From assembly GCA_019648995.1 (NCBI GenBank), contig BLXT01002128.1, forward strand, positions 173,858 through 197,297: a DNA stretch of 23,440 nucleotides, in the 5' to 3' direction. The number at the start of each line of letters is the position of its first letter. Positions within the stretch are counted from its first letter, which is position 1. The translations under genes and the position numbers were made by a program. Shown one piece after another: positions 1-9,642 of the stretch. The notes below the pieces were generated by a model, which did not search any database, was not told where the DNA came from, and saw nothing but the letters and a program-made list of their open reading frames with translations. The DNA is from Plakobranchus ocellatus. Its lineage: Eukaryota > Mollusca > Gastropoda > Plakobranchidae.

Positions 1-94
1 GATGACTGAGTACCCCAAAAATTTTAATATCAATATTGTCTTATCCATAAATGTGGAATAATGGCGTGATCCGATACTGTATATAGTAAAAAAT

Positions 95-242
95 TGCTAT
101 AATGGAGGTTTCAGAAGTGACCCCAATAAGGTGATCTCAGGCTTTCAGGCCCTCTGCCAGTGGCGGGACTTGAACCCATGACAGAAGAATCCCTGCAGAT
201 CTCAGGTCGGGCTCACTAGTCACTGAGCCACCAACGCCCTTT
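95..242 (-). mobile_element. tRNA-derived SINE with a LINE-like 3' tail
   Basis: Read on the minus strand, the head begins near 242 (GGGCGTTGGTGGC). It has a pol III box A-like segment at 230-214 (TGGCTCAGTGACTAG) and a perfect box B within 177-165 (GGTTCAAGTCC). This is the internal promoter arrangement of tRNA-derived SINEs. Downstream on that strand, at 142-122, the text CCTGAGATCACCTTATTGG resembles the 3' tail of the I-group LINE at 21372 (CCTGAGATCGCCGCTTAATGG). SINEs of this kind use the reverse transcriptase of the LINE whose tail they share. The 3' boundary is approximate, and no target duplication was identified. It is not a working tRNA gene because the stems do not close. Confidence 0.75.
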
Positions 243-581
243 AACAGCAGAGAGTTCGGCTTTGTTATTGTAATCCTATCACACTGGAAAAGAATGTTCA
301 ATATTATATCAAATGAATTTCAAGTAATATGCTAAGTATGGAACAAAAGAAGCAAGAAACAGCAGAGATTGTGTTCCTTAGAAAACTGATTCACATTTCA
401 TCAAAAAAGAGACCCAGCAAAAAAGCTTTTAAAGAAGTGTTTTATCCCAAGCAACATGCAATAATGACAAGAAAAATTTTGTAATCACATTAAGAGTTGA
501 AAAAATAACATGAATATGTTTTCATCAAAGGAATCCTTGTGGGAAATCAGAAACAGACACAAAGCCAAGGGAGATGGTGTC

Positions 582-1050
582 TTGCTAGTATGGCTGAAAG
601 CAGAAAAAGGGCAAATATCCTCATGGCTTTTAAAAACTGAAATATGTGTGGAGGGAAACGATTGTCAATACCATGAAGCAAGTTGCTTAAGAGAGGAACA
701 ATTGGAGAACTAAGATGTGTGAATGTAAATTATTGCTAATACCATTGAGCAAGGTGCTAAAGAGAAGGAAACAATCAAAGAACTTTGATCTGTGAGTGAA
801 GTTATTGCCAGTACCATGAAGCAAAGTGCTAAAGAGAGAGAAACAATTGAACGACTGAGATGTGTAGAGGGAAGTGATTGCCAATGCCTTTGAAGTAAAG
901 TGCTTAAGAGAGAGAAATAATCCAAGAAAAGAGATGTTTGGGGGGAAATTACCAATACCATGAAGCAATGTGCTAAAAAGAGAGGACCGTTTGAAGACCT
1001 GATTTTCGGTAATATGCAGCAAGATGTTTGCGAGAGAATAACCATAAAAA
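582..1050. repeat. Degenerate ~72-bp tandem repeat, about 6-7 units
   Basis: Units start near 583, 661, 732, 804, 877, 948 and 1002. Each carries a variant of ATTGCCAATACCATGAAGCA, followed by GTGCTAAAGAGAGAG and a less conserved stretch ending near GATGTG. Unit lengths are about 78, 71, 72, 73, 71 and 54 bp, and the last unit is partial. Copies differ at roughly a fifth to a third of positions by eye, so this is an old array. It lies in non-coding sequence upstream of the first visible receptor exon. Confidence 0.75.
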
Positions 1051-2554
1051 GATACTGAATAAATTTAATTTGTACATTTTGATTCAATCATTCTGTTGAC
1101 TAATTTTAAATACCACCAGATAATTTACTCTGTTCGCAACAAAATATTATTAATTTACAACAATGTATGGTCTCGAGGGCTATCACTTGCTCATACAAAA
1201 AAATTGAGAAAGAGAAGGTGGAGTGGTGGCATCTAAGGGAGTGGTCCATCTCAAGCCACTGTACCATCCAGTTGAAAAGGGAATGTTTTTTGTTTTCTCA
1301 CATATAATAGCAAGCAAGAGGAAAAGAGTGGGAGAGAGAGGAAAGGGGTTAGTAGCAGGATAATGCTGTTTGCACAGACAGCATGTCACCTTATGTTGAA
1401 GGTTTCATCACTTCTGTCAGCAAGCTCTGACACTCTAGGGTACTGAAGAAAGGAATAGTTTTGCTTTGTGTGCCTGCCATTTTAGTTTCAATGCAATGCA
1501 AGTAAAAGAGAGGCTGCTTTTTGTTTCAAGTTTGTTTTAATTTTTTTATACAGATGTTGCAAATTTTTATCTACCGTCATTGAGATTGTGGACTCAACTT
1601 TGTGTCTTTCTTAAATTTTGTTAAATATATTTTGAATGACACTGACACTTTATGCGACTATAATGCCAGTTTCATCTAGATTACACCAACATTTTTTGAT
1701 TTGTTGAATTGATCAATGGATATCCACTACTGAGGCAACCTACATCTGTCTGTGATCTCAAGTGTACTTATATGGTCTAGCTAGATAACCTTTTTCAATC
1801 TTCTCGTATTGGCTGTGATAAAAAACTGGAAGGTTTTCTTTATTGTTATAGGGTTTGAGCCTTGGTTTTTAGCATTATAAGTTTTACATTCTTATGATCC
1901 TGTGGTTTTTTTTTTTCTTGTAAAAAAATGTGTAGTGTCTCCATAAAATGAGGCATTTTTCAAGAGAATAAGCCATGTAAACCTGGATTGGGTTTTTGAT
2001 ACCCAAACTGTTCTAGATCCTCATGGCATGGAAGTCGGTGAATAACCCAACAGACAACTGATCTCCAGCATGAGAAGAATTTAAGTTCACTTCAAAAACT
2101 AGATCACCAAAACTCTAAGGTCAATGTCGCATATATGTAGCCATTTATTCCTTTATGTTACACGTGTAAATCTCCAGGCCACTTAAGAGGAAATCATTCA
2201 CACACAAAATAATATATCTAGGTCTAAGTCTTTCATATCAACAAAGCAAAAATTGCACTACATCTAAGGAATGCACTTGTTTAACATCTTGATCTATCTT
2301 AGTTATATGACCTACACTATAACAAAGTTAAAAAATAACACAAGTTAACTAAGTTGTATCCCAACACTCCTCATCTTCTATCTTGTTCAGCAGATACCTT
2401 TCCCATCCTTTTCTGGTTTTTTTTTTTTTTTTCTTCAGTCCATCTTTTTACCTATCCACACACCAGGATTTTTTCCTTCTGTCATGAAATTATTTTTTCT
2501 CTCTAAGGTATTTTAAAGCAATTTTTCTTGAGAGCTTTTTTGTTTCCCTTGCAG

Positions 2555-2726
2555 CTGAATGAATGTATCCCTGCACACAATGTCCAAATAGTTAATTCTA
2601 GTAGTGCAACCTTACTGATCCATAATATTACACTGGAGAATTCAGGGGAATACTCGTGCTTTGTCGGGCCAAGTCACTGTGAGACAGAAAATCTCACTGG
2701 AATAGCTGATGATGTGAATGTGGAAT
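2555..2726 (+). CDS. Exon 1 in window: second half of N-terminal Ig domain (D1)
   Basis: The acceptor is a pyrimidine tract ending TTGCAG at 2549-2554. The donor is GTAAGT at 2727. The 172-nt exon reads in phase 0 from CTG and leaves one base (T), giving phase 1. It encodes residues 1-57 of the joined fragment. The Ig signature is the strand E-F text L-L-I-H-N-I-T, then S-G-E-Y-S-C with C35 on strand F, and the segment ends D-D-V-N-V-E before D2. N-S-S, N-I-T and N-L-T are candidate glycosylation sites. Extra cysteines C4 and C42 are present. In gp130-type receptors this N-terminal Ig domain makes the site-3 contact with cytokine. The strand-B cysteine partner of C35 must be in an upstream exon. 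Because the phase-1 junction to the next exon creates a tyrosine (T|AT) at the domain boundary, the exon pairing is firm. Confidence 0.82.
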
Positions 2727-3015
2727 GTAAGTACAACTGAATTCCTAATGTCAGTCTTAATGAATGAATTTATTTTTAAAAAGGTATTTTTAAAAGAGTT
2801 GATGTACTCCTCTTTTTAAATGTAAAACAAAATTCCTATTGATTCAGTGCTCAGTCTTTTTCGTATTAAAGTTTCTTTGTTTATTTTATTTTAATAAAAA
2901 TTGAACTGTTTTTTTTTTTAATCTTGATTACAGTCTTGATAATTTCCTAGACAAATCTGATCATCAGCAGATAATGTGAGCTTCACAATTAAAAAAAAAA
3001 AATTTGTTGTACCAG
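2727..3015 (+). other. Intron 1 (phase 1)
   Basis: A 289-bp GT-AG intron with donor GTAAGT at 2727 and acceptor TTGTTGTACCAG ending at 3015. The acceptor is unusual: a 12-base A run at about 2991-3002 sits where the upstream part of the pyrimidine tract would normally be, leaving only a short T/G-rich tract. Nothing else is recognisable inside. Confidence 0.8.
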
Positions 3016-3154
3016 ATGCTCCGCACAATGTAACTAATTTCAAATGCATTGTCCGAGACTGGACGGAAGGCATGATTTGTACGTGGGACCATCCTGTAGA
3101 GTATGAGAAATGGCAGAATATCTTCGTCAGTCTCAACAGTGCTGATACCACCAG
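3016..3154 (+). CDS. Exon 2: first half of D2, cytokine-receptor FNIII with C-x10-C-T-W
   Basis: The exon enters in phase 1 (T|AT = Tyr58) and leaves in phase 2 (AG), with donor GTAAAT at 3155. It covers residues 58-103. It opens Y-A-P-H-N-V-T, the usual start of the first cytokine-receptor homology domain. It then has C68 and C79 separated by ten residues, followed at once by T-W (I-C-T-W-D-H-P). This C-x10-C-x-W is the defining N-terminal motif of class I cytokine receptors, in which the two cysteines form the first disulfide. N62-V-T is a glycosylation candidate. A second tryptophan in E-K-W-Q-N lies where strand C-D would be. This is the single most diagnostic exon in the window. Confidence 0.92.
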
Positions 3155-4693
3155 GTAAATCTTCCCAACCTTCTAGTCTTGAGTGATATGTCTGGCGCAC
3201 CATTGCAAGAAGTTTTTGTCACTGAACAGTCTATGGTTTCATCAAAAATTCTAGAAAGTAAAGATTATCTACTAGAGTTTCTTTATTCTTCATTTGGTTA
3301 TGCACATTTCCTGGATTTTTGTTCATGCTTCAAAGGTATACTTATGTAGTGTAGGCATCACATTTGGAAATGTGACAAAATTAGTAATTTGATCGGTTTT
3401 TGTGCTTTCATTTCACTTTTTTTTTCAACCTAGCTTCCTCATTTTTTCAGATATAGAAAGAATAGCAATCAATTTGCTCTCAAGGCCTTACCATTTTGCT
3501 CATTGCTATATAGCTGGCATTGCTTTATGTAATTCAGATTAAACTAAAATCCATTTTTTAGATGCTGTAATTTTTTTTTCAGAATCTTGACTCAAAATTT
3601 AGATTAACCAAAAATCCATTTTGAGATGCAATGACCTTTTTTTTTATAGAATAAAAACTTTAGAATAAACTAAAACCCATTTTTGAGATGCAGTAATTTT
3701 TTTTTTAAATCTTATCTTAAATTTTCTAGTCATGGCTATTGACTGATTAAAAATAATCTCCTCTTCGGTTTTATAGGCAGTCCACAGCTCATACTTAGAA
3801 TCAATGAAACTTAGCAAGCTTTTGGGTATGTGATGCTGAAGTTTGTCTCAGATCTGTCCCATATGCTGAACAAAAGGCAGAATCCTGATGTCAGTTGATT
3901 ATCTGTATGAACATAAAAAATTCCAGCTGTGATGCGCACAGTCTGTGTGAAGCTGTGAATTTTTTAATCAAATCTTTTTCGTGAAAGCTCATAGACCATC
4001 TCATGATCAGCTGTCTATGCATTCGAGTGTGATGTGTATAAAGCCCGGCCCTGCCTCTAGCAGCCAAATGCACTGAAAACAATCCTTACTTTCTAAGATC
4101 TTTAGTTTCCCTGAGGTTCAAGTTTCCTAACATTTTAAACTGTAAAGAAAAGAGATACATTTTAAAGTGGTTGTGCAAATTTTAACCCTTTAGTATATAA
4201 ACTAAATTGTTAAACATTGTTCAAAACTGCATGCCCTGATTTCTATTTTTAGTGAGGTTGAATTATTTTTTTAAGCTCTTTCTTTAGCATAGAGTCAGGA
4301 TATTTAGCACTGTATGTTAATATTTCTTGTGAATTTTAGTTTTTCAGTCAATGTCAACAAATATGTGTGGGTGTCTTGAAATAGTTATAAACCCTCTTCT
4401 TTTTGCCTTAAAACCTGCATATGTATTGTTTTTTTTTATACCTCTGCAGTACCTCTTTATATTTCTGCAGTATCGTTTTCATTCAAGCTGATTTCATCTC
4501 TGTTTCTATTTTTTTTTTAATCATTCAGACAAGGAAGTTTACCTAGATCTTAACAATGTTGCAAACAGGAAATGTAAACCACTTTTCAAATTTTTTTAGA
4601 CAAAAATCGATGGTCTCGGAGATGGAAATATTAAAATGAAGAACAAAATTTGATTAACCTTTTAAAATCTTTCTATGCTACTTTTTTTTCCAG
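3155..4693 (+). other. Intron 2 (phase 2), with a short tandem repeat
   Basis: A 1539-bp intron with donor GTAAAT and acceptor CTTTTTTTTCCAG ending at 4693. It contains a three-unit repeat at about 3537-3725, listed separately. Nothing else is recognisable. Open stretches near 3891-4082 on the minus strand look fortuitous. Confidence 0.75.
3537..3725. repeat. Three-unit tandem repeat, ~61-64 bp
   Basis: Units begin near 3537, 3601 and 3662. Each reads approximately AGATTAAACTAAAATCCATTT, then GAGATGCAGTAA, then a run of 8-10 T. The spacings of 64 and 61 bp with shared order of the three parts indicate local duplication inside the intron. No function is apparent. Confidence 0.7.
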
Positions 4694-4857
4694 CAAAATA
4701 TCTGTACCTTGTCCGAACCAAACTCTTACATCCTGTACATGGAAAAACAAACAGGAGTTTGCAGCTGCAAACACATATATACTTGAAGTCATTGTGACAA
4801 ATCTTAAAACTGGGGATGAGGCACAGAAAATATTCACAGTAAAAACAATGGAGTCAG
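4694..4857 (+). CDS. Exon 3: second half of D2
   Basis: The acceptor ends TTTCCAG at 4693, and the phase-2 join (AG|C) makes Ser104. The donor GTGAGT at 4858 leaves one base (phase 1). Residues 104-158 contain C110 and C118 in V-P-C-P-N-Q-T-L-T-S-C-T-W, the second cysteine pair of a cytokine-receptor D2. Then comes a strand F-G segment (Y-I-L-E-V-I-V-T-N) and the domain end Q-K-I-F-T-V. N112-Q-T is a glycosylation candidate. The pattern cysteine, short gap, T-S-C-T, then V/I-rich strand F is what gp130-type receptors show at this place. The tryptophan after C118 repeats the C-T-W text of exon 2. Confidence 0.88.
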
Positions 4858-5182
4858 GTGAGTCTTTGTGTTATTGTGTGTACTGTGATTCCTTAATAAC
4901 AATCAGGTATATTACACAATATGAATCTGAATGCTTGGAATTGTAGTCATCATCATTAAATTTTTCCATCAAGGAACTTAGCGTCCTTGACTGCCTGCCT
5001 ATTTAGGCTTATGTCTTTTGCAATTGTGCCTGCCTCAATGACTAATGAGGAGGTTGAAAGAGACTGAGGAAAGTTGGAACAGGGAAGGTGGCATTTGAAG
5101 GGAAGGCTTACATGGGTGCAAGTTCGCCTGCTGTGGCCAGAATGCCAGTCAATTAAATTTTTGTTATGATAACTGCAAGCCA

Positions 5183-5236
5183 GTGAAGATTGGGAGCAAG
5201 GCCTTCATTGTGAAGATTGGGAACAAGACCTTCAGA
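5183..5236. repeat. 27-bp tandem duplication
   Basis: Two adjacent copies of GTGAAGATTGGGARCAAGRCCTTCA start at 5183 and 5210 and differ at two positions. It is a simple local duplication inside intron 3. Confidence 0.8.
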
Positions 5237-7304
5237 TTTGCTTGAGAGTGAAAAATGAGAAATGTGATGGAAGCTAATTTTAACACAAAAAAAAGGCAGT
5301 GAACTACAAATAAATTCTGCTACAAGTACAGCTATCATTAAATCCTGATGATTTTAAGATCTCTGTGGATGGGGAAAAAGAGAAATCCTCTCTTGTTTTA
5401 TTTTGTGGATCAATCAGATATCAACAACACTTGTATACTATCTACTGATGTGAATGGTAGGAAACATTACATTCACTATTGATACAATCTAATAATCTAT
5501 CGATGTTTCATAATTTTATTCAACCTGCTGTGCAAGGGAACTGAGTAAACCTTCCTTTGTCAAGATACGTTACAAGGCGTTTACGCTTATGGTCAGCTCA
5601 TGGCAATGTGCATGTAGTGCTCACTCGCAAACAGTGAAGTACATAAACCTTGAAAGGAATAACCTAGCCTCATATCATATAATGTTTACAATCTTTAGTT
5701 TGGATGCAGAAGCCACCAGCCTGCATCTAATTGATGCCTTTCTCGTTTCATTCAAGCCCCGCCATTGTTGCCTTAAAGTTTGATATCACGTTTTTGTGGA
5801 CTGGTTGTGCACAAAAATCCAAATCCTACCCATAAAGTATAAGAGACTATTGCACTAGTATGTAATGGATTGATCCAGTAGATGTAAGACCTATGGCTGT
5901 ATGAACACATAAACTAGAATTCAGCAATCTTGACATTGAAGTGGCATTTTTCTCGATCAAGATTATTAATATTAGTCATTTGTGTTTGACATGGATTTTT
6001 TTAAAAAAAATTATAAGTCTGGGTTCCAGTCAGTTTACAATTTCTTTCAAGATTTTCTTCTTTTTTCAAGTTGCTGTAAGTTGGTCCGATATGATCAGGC
6101 ATAAAATCTAAAAATCCCTTCACAGCTGGTATCCTTTTAGACATAAATACTTGTGAATGATTTAGGTTGTAGAATTCCAAGAAAAAGAGAATCATGCATT
6201 TCTCTGCATTTTTTTAGTATATATTGTATGGGTATGAAATTTGAAATCCCAAATAGGTTATCCTTTAATCTGAAACGTTGAAATAATGGATCTATTGTTT
6301 ACAAACAAATAATATGCTTTGATCTGCATGAGGTACATGCTGAATATCGTGGATTAGATCTATGCCTCGACTTTTATTCAGCATCGGGCTTACGGCTTTG
6401 CTGTGCACTCATATTTCATTTTAAAAGGTCTGGATTTATTGTAGGAAACCTCCTGCTTCATTAAATCTAGATATAACTTACGTTACTCGACTTTTGAGTC
6501 ATTGTTTTGGTAGATCTTATCCAGGTTTTGTTCAAGCCCAAATATAATGGATTGAGAGCTCTTGTTCTTGGATCTATATTTCTTTTTGAATTTTTATGAT
6601 CTGTGAGTTTTTTTTTTTTGTTGTCATGTTCAAATTTAATCTAAATATTGATGCATATTTTAGACTTTAATTTATTTTATCTCATGTGGCCTAGCTAGAT
6701 AAGTTGGTTTGTTGCTCTAGATCTAATTATCCAAATTCTTATTTCACTTATTAGATCTAGTCTTGAGCCTTTTATAAATTTTAGATTTTAATGAAATAGA
6801 CTTCTTTTGTAGATTAGATCAAAATTTAGATATTATACTAACTAAACTAGACCTAGGATTACTCTTAAATACATTTAATTGGCTTTATTTTTGGATCTTA
6901 TATAAAATATATGGTTCTAATTAGACCCTCTTTCAAGCCAATACAAATTTTTTATCTCATGTTGCAGTTAATTCAACTTGACTTGCTTGCATCCATGGGC
7001 TTAGTTCTCATGAGTTTCCATAATTTTGCCTGATTACATTTGACCTAGTGAGACTGTTCAGACACTTCTGTGCGATAGCGCTTAATTGATTGTGCAGGTC
7101 TATCTTTATTCATGTTGTTAGACTGATGGTTTTATCTTTCGAATTGTTAAATATCCTGTATTTTTACATACATGTATATATCTCTTTTGTAATATTTTAG
7201 AGCAAACTTTTATGCAAGACCTCAGAAAGTGCCAGATCTGAGTATCGTGTTGTGTCCAAGATTCACTGATTAGTCAAATATTTAAGTAATAAAAGCATAC
7301 ACTT

Positions 7305-7400
7305 TTAGATAGCCGTGTAGGTAATGTTTTTCTTTGTTCACTGTGTGAGAGGTTCTTGGTTCAAACTCTAAAATGCTTAAGAAAGCGCCTGAGTTAGTTG
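7305..7400 (+). mobile_element. Possible tRNA-derived SINE head
   Basis: A box A-like segment TAGCCGTGTAGG at 7310-7321 matches the pol III consensus except at one place. A box B-like segment GGTTCAAACTC lies at 7358-7368, a spacing typical of tRNA-derived SINEs. The downstream tail does not resemble the SINE at the start of the window. No target duplication or 3' end was found, so the extent is a guess, and chance occurrence of the two boxes cannot be excluded. Confidence 0.45.
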
Positions 7401-7941
7401 TGGAAATCTAATCTTTTGGGATAGGAAGTCAAGGTCTGATCTTGTAAGATATGGCGATAAACATATCCATTTTCATATGCTAGAATTGTGGTTTTTTAAT
7501 TGTATGCAAGAAAAATGAAGTGAAAAAAAAATTGCATGGTAGCTCAATTGATTGACAAAATTGGTTAAGTTTTTGTAATCCTTATTTTTCACATTAGGGG
7601 TCTGTCATTAGAGTAAGCTAAGTTTTCAGGTGATTGAACAATTTTATTTCCACAGGAAATGCTCTCCAGAATACAGGAAGTCTTTGTTTATGTCCATTTT
7701 TGCCATAAAACGTATAGTTTTGTTTTGATGGTACCCAATAGATATAGGAATGACAACAATTGCCATTCCTTGCATTGATGACGATAACTAAAAGAAGTGT
7801 AGAAATATGGCCTAAACTATGTAACATGTTCTTTTGTATGCATCCTTTATTTGAGACAGTTGTACAAAACATTTCATTTCATATAGTATTCTTTATTTTA
7901 TTTCTTTGACTGCAATAAAACAATATATATCCTTTCACCAG

Positions 7942-8093
7942 TGAAGCCTTCACCTGTGGAGAATCTTGAGATTAAACCAACCAAAGTGGGTAACGAGAAA
8001 CAATGCCTGGACTTAACTTGGACACACAGGAAGCCAAATGCGAAAAAAGTTTTTCGGGTCAGACACAAAGCAGATGGAGATAAAAACTTTTCT
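7942..8093 (+). CDS. Exon 4: first half of D3
   Basis: The acceptor ends TTTCACCAG at 7941. The phase-1 join (G|TG) makes Val159, followed by K-P-S-P-V-E-N-L, the standard linker and A strand of the second cytokine-receptor FNIII domain. The B strand reads Q-C-L-D-L-T-W-T, and the C strand V-F-R-V-R-H-K. Residues 159-209. I place the donor at GTGGGT (8094), phase 0, ending with Ser209. A second, weaker donor at 8098 (GTATTT) is discussed in the findings. The cysteine before L-D-L-T-W has no obvious partner in this exon. Confidence 0.86.
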
Positions 8094-8612
8094 GTGGGTA
8101 TTTGGAAATACAATTTGATATATATAAAAATAAATTTCTTCATTTCATTAAACCAGCATGATATTTTTTTTTCGTTTTCCATTCACTTTGTAACAATAAC
8201 GGAGGTAGATTAATAGTGTTGATTAAAAAGTTGAAGGTAGCAGTAGTAGTTGCAGCTGTAATGGAGCAGCAACAGCATGAGGATATATAAGTAATAGTGG
8301 TAGTGGTGAAAGTACTGTTAATAGTGAGTGGTAATTGTAATGTTGGTAGTGGTGCGGTTAATACTAAGAGTGATAATTGTAATCGTAGTTATAGGGAAAG
8401 TGATAATATTTATTAGTAGTATTAATAGAAGCAGCAACAGTTATTTTATCTGCTGTTGTGATTCTATTATACTATAAGTAGTGATGGTGATGTTGGTGGG
8501 AATGTTTTGTCATAGTTTTTCTGAGATAAACAGCAATAGAACTGGGGATGTAATTTATTGAATTGGGCTGCAAGACTGCAATCATTTTTTTTTTTAATGT
8601 GTTTTTTTAAAG
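8094..8612 (+). other. Intron 4 (phase 0), with degenerate trinucleotide repeat
   Basis: A 519-bp intron with donor GTGGGT and acceptor TTTTTTTAAAG ending at 8612. Its middle, about 8236-8505, is a degenerate GTA/GTG/ATA trinucleotide-rich tract. Nothing else is recognisable. Confidence 0.75.
8236..8505. repeat. Degenerate trinucleotide (GTA/GTG/AAT) tract
   Basis: Runs such as GCAGTAGTAGTTGCAGC, AGTAATAGTGGTAGTGG and GATGGTGATGTTGGTGG recur with three-base spacing, interrupted throughout. This looks like an old expanded trinucleotide microsatellite of mixed GTA and GTG units. The limits are approximate. Confidence 0.65.
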
Positions 8613-8766
8613 GTTTTGGGAGATGGTTTGGATACATCATCTTTTTTAGCATGTGGATACGATCCCATGACTCAACATATCTTTGCAATTGACTGTTACC
8701 CTGTTGGCAGCTACAAAGGCTATTGGAGCGACCCTCTTGTCAAGGAGATTACAACACCCCAAGCTG
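8613..8766 (+). CDS. Exon 5: second half of D3, degenerate WSxWS box
   Basis: The acceptor AAAG ends at 8612, phase 0. The donor GTATGT at 8767 leaves G, phase 1. Residues 210-260. Strand E reads S-S-F-L-A, followed by D-P-M-T-Q-H-I-F-A-I-D-C, which matches the family pattern of turn, then Tyr/His-x-Phe-x-I-x-C on strand F. Residues 246-251 are Y-W-S-D-P-L, where most class I receptors have W-S-x-W-S. The first W-S is kept and the second is replaced by P-L. The domain ends K-E-I-T-T-P. No in-frame ATG-initiated frame of useful length marks this exon, so automated methods may miss it. The exact fit of phase on both sides makes it secure. Confidence 0.88.
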
Positions 8767-9553
8767 GTATGTAAGAGAACTTGCTATCTTTGAATGTGAA
8801 GTATCTTCACAAATTGATTCACTTCTGGGCTTAAGTGTTTCTTATGAAATGGAAATCCAAAATAACAAGGTAAAAATTTCACATTTAGTTCATAACTGTC
8901 TGTTGGCGTTCAATAAAGAATGTCATTCGAGGAGAAAGACAAGGCTTATGCCCTTTTAATGGACACCTTTCTCTTCTATACATTTATCAGATGGCTAGTC
9001 CTCAAGGTTGAAAACCACAGTGTCCTGTAAAACCCTCCAACAGCTATTGAGCCTCTGGAGCCTCCAGGGTTGGGTTGGACCATGTGCTTGTTCTAAGGTC
9101 TTTAAGTGAATGATTTGAATTTATTATGTTGGACAGTCTAAGCTCCATCCCTCGAGCCACTCTGATCCGTGTGTGCAATTTCAAATGTATTTTGTTTGTG
9201 TGTTTCAATCTATACCAATGGATTTTCAGTTTAAAAATGATGACTTGTTGATGTTCATGAAATGGGTTAGCATGGTTGTTATTTAATGGTTATTAAATGT
9301 CGTTTGCCACAAGTCTTTGATGATGATTGTAATTTCATAGAAATGTTTTTTCCCAAGTCTTAATAAAACCCTAGATTTTTTTTTTTTTGCCATTTTGCAG
9401 CAATGCGTTTCTAGCCCTATTGAAAGCTCTACATTTTTGCCTGATGGAGACAAACTTGTTTTGTGTAAAGAATTTAGTGATAAAACAAACATACTTGGTA
9501 CTACAGACCTGTGACCATGCTCTCTATTGTTTTTTTCCTTTGTCCCTCCTCAG
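8767..9553 (+). other. Intron 5 (phase 1)
   Basis: A 787-bp intron with donor GTATGT and acceptor TGTCCCTCCTCAG ending at 9553. Nothing recognisable inside apart from a short palindrome at 9055-9067. Confidence 0.75.
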
Positions 9554-9642
9554 AACCTCTCCTTGGCCCTCAGATCAGCAACGGGAGTTACCTCACAACA
9601 GCCTGCAATCACGGCTTTAGGAATATCACTGTTCTGTGGAAT
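9554..9642 (+). CDS. Exon 6: first half of D4 (FNIII)
   Basis: The acceptor is a strong pyrimidine tract ending CTCCTCAG at 9553. The phase-1 join (G|AA) gives A-E-P-L-L-G-P, a typical FNIII opening. The donor GTGAGT at 9643 is phase 0. This short 89-nt exon, residues 261-290, ends R-N-I-T-V-L-W-N, the B strand with its conserved tryptophan. N-G-S and N-I-T are glycosylation candidates. It belongs with exon 7, nearly 8 kb away, which supplies the remaining strands in the same phase. Confidence 0.85.

Larger units (their letters stand above)
1..2554. other. Upstream intron or 5' flank of the receptor gene, non-coding
   Basis: No exon could be supported here. The exon at 2555 begins in phase 0 in the middle of an Ig domain, so another coding exon must lie upstream. 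I searched this stretch for an Ig first half (Cys on strand B, Trp on strand C) ending in a phase-0 donor and found none, so that exon probably lies before base 1. The stretch holds a minus-strand tRNA-SINE near its start and a ~72-bp tandem repeat at about 582-1050. The rest, 1051-2554, is AT-rich with short homopolymers and shows nothing recognisable. Confidence 0.6.
4858..7941 (+). other. Intron 3 (phase 1)
   Basis: A 3084-bp intron with donor GTGAGT and acceptor CCTTTCACCAG ending at 7941. It holds a small 27-bp duplication at 5183-5236 and a possible tRNA-SINE near 7305-7400. Between about 6300 and 6900 it is rich in the words GATCTA and TCTAGA. No exon-like segment with matching phase was found. 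Confidence 0.7.

Noticed and set aside
165-230. A functional tRNA gene on the minus strand
   Set aside because: Boxes A and B are present, but acceptor and anticodon stems do not form and a LINE-like tail follows, so a SINE is the better reading.
687-1087. Two overlapping minus-strand open frames of 111 and 125 codons
   Set aside because: They are translations of the ~72-bp tandem array on its reverse strand, with no domain, signal or splice context.
1960-2100. A possible upstream Ig exon
   Set aside because: No frame has the strand B Cys and strand C Trp pattern with a phase-0 donor, and stops interrupt all candidates.
7941-8213. Reading exon 4 onward as one 90-codon gene
   Set aside because: The part after 8094 is AT-rich intron text that follows a donor site. 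Only 7942-8093 carries FNIII character.
9031-9071. Short palindrome CTGGAGCCTCCAG with outer AACCCT/AGGGTT
   Set aside because: The arms are only six bases each and interrupted, which is within what chance gives in a window of this size.
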